The translations under genes were made by a program, and so were the position numbers. 64,000 nucleotides of DNA from Vicia villosa (Eukaryota > Streptophyta > Magnoliopsida > Fabales > Fabaceae): the NCBI RefSeq assembly GCF_029867415.1, contig NW_026705173.1:558001-622000 (forward strand), read 5' to 3'. How positions within the stretch are numbered: position 1 is the first letter of the stretch; every line of letters starts with the position of its first letter. The notes under the pieces were generated by a model. It was not told where the DNA came from. It worked only from the letters and a program-made list of their open reading frames with translations, and searched no databases. Shown in pieces: positions 36,773 to 47,441 of this stretch.

Positions 36773-38791
36773 TATAACACCCATATATAATTACATGCAT
36801 CAAATCATATAAATATACATGAATCCAAGTATTTGGTACTGAAATACCAATAAGTTCCTAGTCAACACATTATACATATTAATGCCCTAATACAAAGATT
36901 CTACACAATGGCATAATACATACAAGATGTTCAAAATAAAATACTAAGAACTAGATCAAACAATGATCTCAAAAGGACTCCACAACGGAAGCTTCGCCAT
37001 ACCAAAAGAACATAAGGAATAAGGGATCAAATTGCTTTCTCCTTACCCTTCGCGGAACCTGTAGTACCTGAAATCAATATATAATGGGGTGAGATATAAA
37101 ATCTCAGTGAGTTCCCTATCCTATGGATCCTCTCGGCTTTACAAGGTTCTAACCTATAAGTCTCAAGTCATAAGGAACTAGACCTTGAGTTCTCACACTA
37201 ACATTATATGGAATCATACTTAGAGTTCAACAACTCAACACAAGATTATTAATCGGAAACCAATACCAAGGCATCCCCATATTCCCGTCCCCTTCTACGT
37301 CTAGGAGGCGGCACGAGTCATGGATCCTTTGGAAAAATCTTGACATACGACATGGATTCGGACTCATGAGCCTTTCCCCATGAATCGTCACTTCACATGG
37401 CCCGTACACCATCACAAGTCTCTACCCGTAGGTTCCATTCGTACACAAAAGCGGGAATCAAACCTGCCAAGATTATTGTGCCTCTCTGCACGGTGAATGC
37501 CTGTTAGCATTCAAAAGAAAAAAATAAAGAAATAAAGAAAATACAACGGTTCCGATTAATACATCAACAATGGTGATCGCTTCCGCAAACCACTAGGCCT
37601 GTTAGCCTTTCCTCATAAGATTCCAACACGTATGTCCATATAATGTCTCATCCTAGGTTTTCTTTGTTAAGCTACATAACCTAACAATTCCTAGTTTCCT
37701 CACTTAACCTTTATTCACACAACAATGGAGTTATTCAACCCTCTTGATATAAACACATATAACAAGGTATTACCAATCCACCTGCAATAGAACTCGATCA
37801 ACAATTATAGAGTACACAAGCATCATACCAAAAGCATAACGTCCTCATGGTCCCAAACGAAAACCAACCCCAAGTAATCAAGTAAATTCCCGACTCTCGA
37901 TTAAATAATTCTCCTTTGTACCCCAAATCTACACTACTAGAAGTACACACTCCTAGCCTACTACTGCTTCGAACGGCGGTTAAAACAGAGTTACGGTTCA
38001 AAAGTTACGATCGAAACAACTTACCTCAATAAACTAAAATTTGCTAAGAAAGGCTTCAGTTCGCGCCGCGCAACAACTGGGTCGCGCCGCGAACCCTCTG
38101 GCAGTAGCAAACCCTCATAATTTCAACAGTGTTCGCGCCGCGAACCCCTGTACGCGCCGCGTACTGAGGACAGAAACAAAACCCCTAAAAACCTGCATAG
38201 CTCGCGCCGCGTAGCCCCGTTCGCGCCGCGAAGCGCGCGAAAATCAGAAATTCCAGATCTGTTTTCTTGCTTTTCCCATGGTTTAATCCAACCATCTCCA
38301 TACTTAAACCTGTTCCAGAATCATACTAAAGCATAGAAACAACTTATACATGGTACACTTGGAATATACAACACTAAATCATGAACATTCATGGTTGATT
38401 CAAAACCTAGGTTTTTCTATAGAAAACCCCAAAATGCAAAACTTATGATTTTCATCCATAATCAAAAGCTATAAGTTTCTAACTAGAACCCACCTCGATT
38501 ATGAGTCGTTGATGTCGAAGATGAGTTGATTCGGCGGAGAAATGATGAAGATCCAAGCTTTCCTCTTCACAAGCTTTTCTTCCTCTTCTCTTCCTTCTCT
38601 CTACTTTATCTCTCTAAATCTTGTGTTGTTGCAATTGTGAGGAAAGAAATAGAAAGGAAAGAATATAAGCAACATAACCTTAAGTTAGCACTTATAACTT
38701 AAGTGTCCAAAAGTATCTCTAATGTACCAATTAATGAAACCTCAGTGTCAGCTAATAACATTAGAGCATTTATTAAATACGGGGTATTACA
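36773..38791 (-). mobile_element. Chromovirus right (5') LTR
   Basis: The complete 2019-bp LTR is nearly identical to 30395-32413. Target duplication CCTTT follows at 38792-38796. The CG-rich inverted-repeat cluster lies at 38060-38240 and has kept all its CpGs in the last unit. Confidence 0.95.
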
Positions 38792-39882
38792 CCTTTTTTA
38801 CACCGCTTTTGTATGGACGCTTTAAAAGAGCCATACTTTCTACACCTGTAAAAATCAAAGGAACCCCAAAACAGTACAAAAATTTGGCGCGACCACGCCA
38901 AGGGGATCGTCCAGCGTCCCTGAGCATGATTATGGCACTGATTTATTCTGATTTTACCTATATTAGAAAACCCCAAATTGGGAGCTTTAAACCTAACAAT
39001 GGTATCTCTTTCATACCGGCATAAAAACACAATTACGTTTCCAGAATCGTTCTGAACATCAAAGCAAATATGAATATGCAATCGAGTCTCTTTAAAGATG
39101 CTTATATCATGCTAATCGAACGAAAAAAAGAATGACAAACCGTAGACCAATACGCGCGTGTTCTTGATGTCTAGAGGCTTGGCAACGATCCTAATCACAT
39201 CAGAAATCTTCAGGGAACGTTCTTGGACCTTTCAAATGTTTTGAATTGACCTGAAACTTCCAATTGATTTTGAATTTTCTTTGATTCTTGAAGGCACGAG
39301 TTAGGGGTTTCTTCGGCTGCCAATCCTCTTTTTTAGCATCTGCACATGTTTTGGTATATAAAGATGATTTTAGGTCACTAAAATATGGATGAATCTTCCT
39401 TGAATCAAGAATTGAATTTGATTTGGAATTTTATTTTTATTCTTTCTAAAATTGGCCAATATTTGATTCAATCTCCCCCATTCTACTTTGCACGAATTTG
39501 GAATGATTGTGGGGTGTAATTGATGATTGGAATTAGTTGATAATCAAAATTAAATCAAATCTCTTCACAATTTTCCCAAATCTTTGATTTCCATCCATTT
39601 TTTAATGAATTAAATTCACTAAAAATCAAATAATGATTAAAAATTCGTGGCATTCAGATTGGGACTTCTAGATGACTTGTATAGCAAGATTGGATCATAA
39701 AATTGTGGGCCTCTTTGCAAAGAAATTCATTTTGGGGCTTTGGTTCATTGATTTTCTTCAGGAAACCAGAAACCCTAGTTTCTTGAGCCTTTGTTTAGGA
39801 GGGATGTCTTTGAGCCTTGAACTTTGATATGAGTTTGAATTAAGAGAAATGAGATAGGCAAATTTTAGGGTATGGCAGAAGG

Positions 39883-41012
39883 CTTCTAAGTTCGAGTAAA
39901 GGTGTGTTACTAGGCACTAGTTATCCGAACTAAGGGTATCGTGGTAACACTAAACGCAAGAATGCGAACATAAGCCTCATAAGTATGCAGACTGACCCCT
40001 AAAATTCTACTATGCTAAGACTCTTTTTGGTACGAGGTCCTTTTTCATTCAGGTGCAATCACATTAAGCCCGTTATCCGTACGTACTCATGGTATAGTGA
40101 CCGGTTAGTGACTCTGATCTCAAGTAACAGGGCTCTGCTACAAGAGTTAGTGTAACCCCTTTTATTTCGCCCACTTGAAGTTGTAGGGGATCGGACCGTA
40201 GTCCTCCCTACCTAGTCCAGCACCAGATACCTGTGGACCAACTACAACGGGTGTGCCTTTTATAATTTTTTTTCTTTGTTTTTATCGGTGCTTACAACAA
40301 TCTCGAGTTAAATAATCTTGTGAGGATCGCCCAACTCATAGTTGCACACGTATATATATATTTTTTTTACTTTTTTAGGCAAAAATAGAGATCATTTACT
40401 TATATTCATCGATCCTATACTTAGAGCATGCTTAGGCCGGAGCCGACTGCTAAGATAAACTACTTAAGGACCTATATGTACAATTTATTTACAGTCAAAG
40501 CATAATGGAATTAAAGGGGGTCTAATCTAACTATTTCATAAGGCTTAAGGTGCTAAAACGATAACAATTTTTTTCGAAAAAAACTAGTACCTAAGATAAA
40601 ACAAACCTATCCAGAACCTGTCTCGTAGCCCAAATCCTTAAAAACAACCATAATTTCCTTTGGAAAATAAAATTTTGTAAGTCTAAGGGTGGGGGAAAGG
40701 GTATACATTATGCATAAGGACTCGTCTATCACATGCATTTTATTATTAACTAAGAAAGCAAAAACATGCTGAAGGGAAATGAAAGCGATAAATGCTCCTC
40801 CCACACTTAAATCGGACATTGTCCCCTATGTTCCAAGATAAGGCCGGTAGGAGGTACCTGAAAGCGATAAATGCTCCTCCCACACTTAAATCGGACATTG
40901 CTCCCTCACCGTCTTGGTCGGAACGGCGGCTACGGCTACGACGGCGGTGCTCTCTTCCTAATGCTAGCTGCTTCATCCTCTCTGTCAAAACGGCACTTGC
41001 CGCTTGTAGCTC
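39883..41012 (-). other. Athila 3' untranslated region
   Basis: This resumes Athila sequence after the Ogre insertion. It is mainly non-coding. A segment of about 78 bp containing GATAAATGCTCCTCCCACACTT is tandemly duplicated (about 40788-40900); each unit holds a polypurine-like AAGTGTGGGAGGAG on the minus strand. The end next to 41012 continues the env-like frame after a stop, with an Arg-rich segment REHRRRSRSRRS. No other gene is seen. Confidence 0.6.
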
Positions 41013-42338
41013 TTATGTCCTACCAAGGAGGGTACCTTGGGTAGCTTCCATCATACGGAAGTGACTAGGATATGTGGTCTGGTGACGGTGCTGCTCATTC
41101 TGGAAAGCCAGTTGACTTTCCATAATGGTTTGCAGAGAGCGGGCATTCTGCACCTGGGATACTTGCATGAAGGCCATGTTATCGGCCACCTGTTGCTGCA
41201 TGATAGCCAAGAGGGTATCCCTATGGGCTTCGCGGGCCATATGCTCACGCCACATGTCCTCAGTGACATGGAAAGTGGGAGCGGTACCTGCATGAGGGTT
41301 AGAAGAAGAGGGTGCAGTGTGTGATGGTGAAAAGTGGGGTGGCTCCTCCGTACGGTAATCGAACTCATCATCAGTTTTGTTACCCTCATCTGTAGGTAGA
41401 TTTGGGGGCAATGGACCAATAAAGGCTGGGGCGTTTATATCATAGGTCCAGTTGCGCTCAAATCTGATATCAGTGCAACAGGTACAAGGCATAACAACAC
41501 TAGGTACGATGGCACCGCCAACCATAAGGTAATAACCGCCTTCCCGCCTCGTCTTGCACAAACGCATATCTTGTAAAAACTTGAGGTTTGCAATGCGAGG
41601 GGGAAGTGGGTTGAGAGTGGCAAGCTCGGTGTCCAAGCCAATGGCACGAGCAATAGTGGTAACTAGGCCACCAAAGGAAATCGGTCCTCCTTTCCTTACA
41701 AGATGGTGCATGTGGGCAATCATAAACGGGACCGAGTTCACTTTGGTGTCCCCTAGGCAACTCTGAATGATAATTAGTTCCTTAGAATTCACCTTGTTCG
41801 GGTTCTCCCGAGCAAAGATGGTGGATGCTAAAAGGAAACGGAAGACCCAAAGGGAAGGATTGTGGATATGCGAAGCAAGTAGGCCATCAAAAGAATTTAC
41901 ATTTTGAGTTGTGATTCTGGCCCAAAATGCTTCGAGTGCCCAATTCGTGTCCAGGGGTGCTTCACAAATAGCACCTTCCCCATAAGGCAATCGTAACATG
42001 GCTGCTAGACCGTCAGTGGAGTAGTCATATTCAACATTAAACATTCTAAATTTGACTCCACCTACGGTGTTAGCAGTGTTAGGCGAGACGTTATATATTA
42101 AGGAACTCAAAAATTCGTACGTCAGTCTAGGGTAGGTGGGTGCTTGTGTGGCAAAGATATCATGCATGCCTAGTTTATCTAAAAGGAAGAAAACACTATG
42201 GTATATCCCTAGAGAGTAGAGAGAGTTTTCATCGATATACCTTATAGAGTGGATAAGTGTAATTGTCAACCTTTCGAGTAGTTGACGTTGCTTGTCGCCT
42301 GGCTTGCCTTCTCGCAAAATATAGCCCTGGTATTCCAT
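41013..42338 (-). CDS. Athila env-like ORF (distal copy)
   Basis: This intact 441-codon ORF lies downstream of pol in the position of the Athila env-like (ORF3, also called Athila ORF-1 family) gene. The N-terminal half has YPRLTYEFLSSLIYN and FRMFNVEYDYSTDGLAAMLR, a pattern shared with other retrotransposon ORFs annotated as putative plant transposon protein. The second half is low-complexity (Ser/Pro/His) followed by a Gln/Met-rich helical segment. I see no signal peptide or membrane segment, so a true envelope function is doubtful. Beyond the stop the frame stays open and encodes an Arg-rich tail (40988-40860). A second, broken homologue lies at 43230-44597. A TATA-like box and pyrimidine-rich leader precede the ATG. 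Role unknown. Confidence 0.72.
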   Translation of the reverse strand: MEYQGYILREGKPGDKQRQLLERLTITLIHSIRYIDENSLYSLGIYHSVFFLLDKLGMHDIFATQAPTYPRLTYEFLSSLIYNVSPNTANTVGGVKFRMFNVEYDYSTDGLAAMLRLPYGEGAICEAPLDTNWALEAFWARITTQNVNSFDGLLASHIHNPSLWVFRFLLASTIFARENPNKVNSKELIIIQSCLGDTKVNSVPFMIAHMHHLVRKGGPISFGGLVTTIARAIGLDTELATLNPLPPRIANLKFLQDMRLCKTRREGGYYLMVGGAIVPSVVMPCTCCTDIRFERNWTYDINAPAFIGPLPPNLPTDEGNKTDDEFDYRTEEPPHFSPSHTAPSSSNPHAGTAPTFHVTEDMWREHMAREAHRDTLLAIMQQQVADNMAFMQVSQVQNARSLQTIMESQLAFQNEQHRHQTTYPSHFRMMEATQGTLLGRT

Positions 42339-42430
42339 GGGATCTTCTTGAAAATGAATGCAAAGAGAGTAGAGAGGTTATGAAGTGTAGAGGTAGAGAA
42401 GGTGTGAGAAAGAAAGTAGAAGAGAGGGGG

Positions 42431-42438
42431 TATTTATA
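42431..42438 (-). promoter_or_regulatory. TATA-like box before distal env-like ORF
   Basis: The minus strand reads CACCTATAAATACCCCC about 93 bp before the ATG at 42338, followed by a CT-rich leader. It looks like a plant core promoter. GC-rich inverted repeats of the kind found in the Athila LTR lie about 190 bp further upstream (42620-42651). Confidence 0.45.
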
Positions 42439-43229
<791 letters not shown>

Positions 43230-44597
43230 TCACCAACCAGAAGGACGACCTGCAGGAAGGTTTGGACCATGTAACTCGGTCAATTGACGTCGCATCTCTG
43301 CCACCTCGTGAGCTAGGTCATCTAACTCACCAGCAAATGAGGCATCATTCAGCTTTAACTGAAGATGAAGATCGGCTACCTCATCACAGAGCGTGGCTAT
43401 CTCGGTGCGCATGGCGATCCGTAGAGTGTGGACGTCAGGTTCCTGCAAGTTGAGGTTGTTAGTGAAAACAATAGTGTGTATAACCTCGGGTCCGGGTGTG
43501 TACTCCGGGACGAGATCCTCAGGTCCAGGGGTATACTCAGGAACAGGGTCCTCAGGACCAGGGGTGTACTCAGGAATCGGATCCTCTGGTGTGTACTCTG
43601 GAATTAGGTCCTCTGGGCCAGAGGTGTACTCAGAGATGGTGTCCTCAGGTGTAGAATAGGATGTCTCGCCCCAACCCTCCACAGAGTAATTGCAGTTGGC
43701 AGGGTTGGACACACACGTCATCAGGGGATCATGAAGGGTAAAGGTGTAAGCTGTCTGATCGTCTATGAGCAACCTATACTGATAAGGATGGAAGGAGGTT
43801 CTCTTCACGAGTCCACGGTCCATACAAAAGTCTAGATCCAGAAAGGTGTACCCACAGTAAGGAGTCAACTGAAATAACATCTTGTCCAAGCCCATAGCAG
43901 AAGCTATCTGTGTCACATTCCTCCAAAATGTATGAAACCTGCGGTGGATCTGGCGGTCTGGTCTAAGCTCTCTATCAGGAAACCTCCACTAGCGATGGGT
44001 CTGGACTGGCTAGCACAATATAGGAACAAGACCTCCTCAGCAGTGACTAGGTGGTCACTAAAGCTCCTCCCAAAGAAAGTGTGGCAAAGGATCATCTTGA
44101 AGTACCAGAAATCTGGGTTATATATCTTCCTCGAGAGCTGGCAGAAGGGTCAAGGCTAGCTCCATCAGTAATGTTCTGCCAAAACTTGTCAATATCTCTG
44201 CTCAGAAAGTAATTCAGTGGCATCTCAGTAATGATAGTCAGTCCAGTTTGGAAACCAAGTAAATCCCCAAACTCCTTGATGGTTAGGGTTACTCGGTGCC
44301 AAACATCCGGAAATTAATCCGTCCTCGGTCATCTCCTTCACCCACCCATGGGTTATAGTCTAAGGAGCTAAGGAACTCTAAAGTAAGGTTCCTGTAGGTC
44401 TTGTGGACGTCGTTAGCATAATCATTCCAGCCAAGTTGGTTGCACATATACCTGATACTTGGCTCAATCCCAAGTGCTCCCATGCAGCTCTAATCAGGGT
44501 ACCTAGTGGGTACCATAGGTCTAGCAGCTAAAGTAGCAAATCTGGCTCTCTACGCCTTACCCCTGAAAATCACAACCATACCATCGAGGTAATTCAT
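43230..44597 (-). pseudogene. Athila env-like ORF (proximal copy), broken
   Basis: It starts at ATG 44597, immediately after TTTTCAGG, a good splice acceptor. Coding similarity to the distal copy runs throughout: YRNLTLEFLSSLDYN with NFRMFGTE, then a middle segment ending GGFLIESLDQTARS, then TQIASAMGLDKMLFQL. It is broken by two nonsense codons near the start and by frameshifts near 44290 and 43915. The C-terminal part differs from the distal copy: about five repeats of an 11-residue unit of the type EYTPGPEDLVP, then a Leu/Glu-rich probable coiled coil (ATLCDEVADLHLQLK). The pair looks like an old tandem duplication. Role unknown. Confidence 0.68.
43480..43655. repeat. In-frame minisatellite in proximal env-like ORF
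   Basis: About five units of 24-33 bp encode variants of EYTPGPEDLVP on the minus strand. Unit lengths are multiples of three, so the reading frame is kept. Confidence 0.8.
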
Positions 44598-44631
44598 CCT
44601 GAAAATTAGAAAACACGAGAAATTAGTTCAG

Positions 44632-44686
<55 letters not shown>

Positions 44687-44785
44687 TAAAAACAAAAAAA
44701 AACAAAAAAAAAGTGAAAATAAACCATGGGTTTCCTCCCACGCAGCGCTCGTTTAACGTTATTAGCTTTACGGTTAGATCTTACT
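44598..44785 (-). other. Athila pol-env spacer with AT microsatellite
   Basis: It holds an (AT)n tract at 44635-44682, A-rich sequence, and the putative acceptor CTAATTTTCAG directly before the proximal env-like ATG. This suggests the ORF was expressed from a spliced RNA. Confidence 0.55.
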
Positions 44786-46153
44786 TCATGTAGGTATCAG
44801 AGGGTCTATCAGAATATGACTAAAGTAATCAACGGGCAGATCGCCCCCTTTGTACAGCTTCAGTCTTTGTCCATTTACCACAAATGGGGCACATGAATCG
44901 TTCTTAATTTCTACTGCTCCTAACCGTAGAACTTTCGAAACTTCAAATGGACCTGTCCATCGTGAGCGAAGCTTACCAGGTAAGAGACGTAGTCTTGAAT
45001 TGAATAGGAGGACTGGGTCGCCGATGTTGAAGTCTTTCTTTATGATCTTCTTGTCATGCCATATCTCGGTTCTTTCCTTGTAAATGATGGCATTCCCGTA
45101 CGCATTTAAGCGGAGTTCTTCCAACTTATGGATATCCAAAATACGTTTCTCTCTGGCCTTCAGGTAATCTAAGTTCAAGGTTTTAATTCCAATTCAAAAG
45201 GTAAATGACAGGACTTTCCTTAGACCAATTGATAAGGGGTTGTTCCAATAGGGGTCTTATAGGCCGTTCGGTAGGCCCATAGAGAATCTCTGAGTTTTGC
45301 AGACCAATCTTTTCTAAACAACGATACAGTTTTCTCTAAGATCTGCTTAGTTTCCCTATTCGACACTTCCACTTGCCCACTAGTTTGCGGGTGATATGGT
45401 GTTGCTACTCTATGTTTTACTCCGTACTTACTTAGAAGCTTGTCAAATATCCTAGATATAAAGTGTGATCCTCCATCACTTATGACTAACCTCGGGGTTC
45501 CAAACCTAGGGAAAATGATATTCTTGAATAGTTTGACAACCACCTTGGTATCGTTTGTGGGTGATGCAACAGCTTCGATCCACTTTGAGACATAGTCAAC
45601 GGCTACTAGGATGTACTTGTTACCCATTGAGGAAGGGAAAGGCCCCATGAAATCAATACCCTAAACATCAAATAATTCTACTTCTTGGATGTTACTCAAA
45701 GGATTTTCGTCACGTCTTGAGATGTTCCTAGTGCATTGGCATCGGTCACATTTCAAAATATAAGTGTGTACATCGCGCCAAATGGTGGGACAATAAAGAC
45801 CAGCTTGGAAAATCTTAGCGCATGTCTTAGACGTGCTTGCATGTCCACCATAAGGTGCAACATGGCAGTGTTCAATGACGTTGCCTACTTCTTCTTCTGG
45901 TACACATCGTCTGAAGATATATATTATATATTCCTCTTTTGAGTAGGAGGGGTTCGTCCCAGAAGAAGTGTTTAACATTGCTGAAAAACTTCTTCTTCTT
46001 CTGTTGGTAGCTTAGGTCAGGGGGTATGATATCAGCGGCCAGATAGTTTACAATATCTGCATACCATGGCGCGCTACTCAAGGTCGAGATTTCCTCAAAG
46101 GTTTCTTTTCCAAGGGTATGTAGGGTGTCTTTCTCAATAGTGTTCATCCCAGC
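44786..46153 (-). pseudogene. pol: Athila integrase (C-terminal part of pol)
   Basis: Order on the minus strand: end of the RNase H-integrase linker (SSAPWYADIVNYLA), H2C2 zinc finger (HCHVAPYGGH ... CDRCQ), catalytic core ([19 protein letters not shown] and GQVEVSNRE giving D, D and E), and C-terminal domain (FNIGDPVLLFNSRLRL, RWTGPFEV). A TAG at 45661-45663 and frameshifts near 45925 and 45200 break it. The SIRE-b insertion at 46154 separates it from the RT part at 56027. It would have inserted Athila cDNA into the genome. Confidence 0.9.
46149..46153. repeat. Target-site duplication CCAGC, left of SIRE-b
   Basis: CCAGC directly precedes TGTTAGAAC and recurs at 56027-56031 after the 3' LTR, inside the Athila pol frame. 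Confidence 0.92.
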
Positions 46154-47355
46154 TGTTAGAACAAGATTTGTTCTGATCAATATTCTTAGTTTTGATGATA
46201 ACAAGGATATGAATTTTGTGTGAGATAATGTGGTACTCTAATACACTGCAATTTCCCTTTCAGGAAATATATATAGAGTATGCACAAATCAGCGCTCAAA
46301 AGCTTTGACTCAGAAGGTTCAGCATGCAACATCAGAACATGGTCTGGCAAGACATCAGAAGATGGTCAAAGCACAATCAGAACATGGGTCTATAGAAGCA
46401 TCAGAAGAACTTGAGTTCAGAAGCAGAAGCACTGAAGTCCTCATGGTATCACGCTCAGAAGCACTTCAAGGTCAGAAGACAAGAAGATGCTCTGCACCAA
46501 GCTGTTTGACTATGATGATATTCAAACGTTGTATACACAAACATCAGATCAGAAGCAAGTACAAGATGGCAGGCTACGCTGACTGACAAAAGGAATGTTA
46601 GAATCTATTAAAGGCAACGTCAGTAGACACAGCGTAAACAAGGCTCGAGGTAGTTGACAAAAGAGTGAAACATTAAATGCAATGCTGTACGGAATACGCA
46701 AAGCTTTAAATGCTCCCAACGGTCATCTTCTCAAGTGCCTATAAATATGAAGTTCTGATGAGAAGCAAGGTCACCGAATATGCTGATACAAACTTGCTGA
46801 AACGCTGTTCAAATCAAAGCTCACAAACTTCATCTTCATCAAAGCTCACTACATTGCTGTTGTAATATATTAGTGAGATTAAGCTTAAACTTTAAGAGAA
46901 ATATCACTGTTGTGATTATAGCTTTTCAGAAGCATTGTAATACTCTTAGAATTGATTAGATTAATTTGTAAGTAACTAGAGTGATCAAGTGTGATCAGGA
47001 TACTCTAGGAAGTCTTAGCTTGTGTCTAAGCAGTTGTAACTAGAGTGATCACGTGGTGGTCAGGATACTCTAGAAAGTCTTAGCTTGTGTCTAAGCATTT
47101 GTTCCTAGAGTGATCAGGTTGTGATCAGGATACTCTAGAAGACTTAGTCGTGGGCTAAGTGGAAAACCATTGTAATCTGTTGCGATTAGTGGATTAAATC
47201 CTCAGGTGAGGTAAATCACTCCAAGGGGGTGGACTGGAGTAGTTTAGTTAACAAAGAACCAGGATAAAAATAACTGTGCAAATTGTTTTTATCATTCAAG
47301 TTTTTAGACTACACTTATTCAAACCCCCCCTTTCTAAGTGTTTTTCTATCCTTCA
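46154..47355 (+). mobile_element. SIRE-b 5' LTR
   Basis: It is 1202 bp, from TGTTAGAACAAG to CTATCCTTCA. It contains repeated short imperfect blocks of TCTAGAGTGATCA type (about 46970-47150) near its 3' side. Confidence 0.95.
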
Positions 47356-47357
47356 AT

Positions 47358-47369
47358 TGGCATCAGAGC
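47358..47369 (+). other. SIRE-b primer-binding site
   Basis: TGGCATCAGAGC lies two bases after the LTR and is near-complementary to initiator tRNA-Met. Confidence 0.87.
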
Positions 47370-47441
47370 GCCGGTTCTAAGGTGAAAGCACTTAACCGTG
47401 TTTAGAAAAGATTCAGCAAGAGAAAAACGCTTCAGTAAAAG

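Larger units (their letters stand above)
26025..38791 (-). mobile_element. Chromovirus (Tekay-like Gypsy), LTR-int-LTR-int-LTR tandem
   Basis: The order is LTR remnant 26025-26652, interior 26653-30394, LTR 30395-32413, interior 32414-36772, LTR 36773-38791. The repeat period is exactly 6378 bp without indels from 26653 on. One target duplication flanks the whole, so a single insertion was probably expanded by unequal LTR recombination. A later 2008-bp deletion joined LTR base 31022-equivalent to interior base 33031-equivalent. A C-terminal chromodomain-like segment and the initiator tRNA-Met primer site support a chromovirus; Tekay is the likely clade. Confidence 0.92.
1452..39877 (-). mobile_element. 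Ogre (Tat-lineage Gypsy) retrotransposon with nested insertions
   Basis: LTRs at 1452-4479 and 24083-39877 are bounded by the 5-bp duplication GAAGG. On the minus strand the LTR begins TGTCATACCCCAAAATTTGC and ends CCGTATTACA. It is followed by GAAC and a tRNA-Arg-type primer site (24061-24078). This LTR start and primer choice are typical of Ogre. No Ogre pol is present. The interior holds a 5' untranslated segment, a second Ogre LTR with gag remnants, SIRE-a and a 3' tandem-repeat region. I infer either a non-autonomous Ogre or one whose pol was removed by a deletion spanning a nested second Ogre. Without the chromovirus the LTRs are 3028 and about 3023 bp. Confidence 0.87.
24083..39877 (-). 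mobile_element. Ogre 5' LTR (copy C), split by chromovirus
   Basis: Bases 24083-26024 and 38797-39877 together match LTR A almost end to end (about 3023 against 3028 bp). The final bases read TATGGCA where LTR A has TATGACA. The duplication GAAGG follows at 39878. The chromovirus insertion at 26025-38791 interrupts it. Confidence 0.9.
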
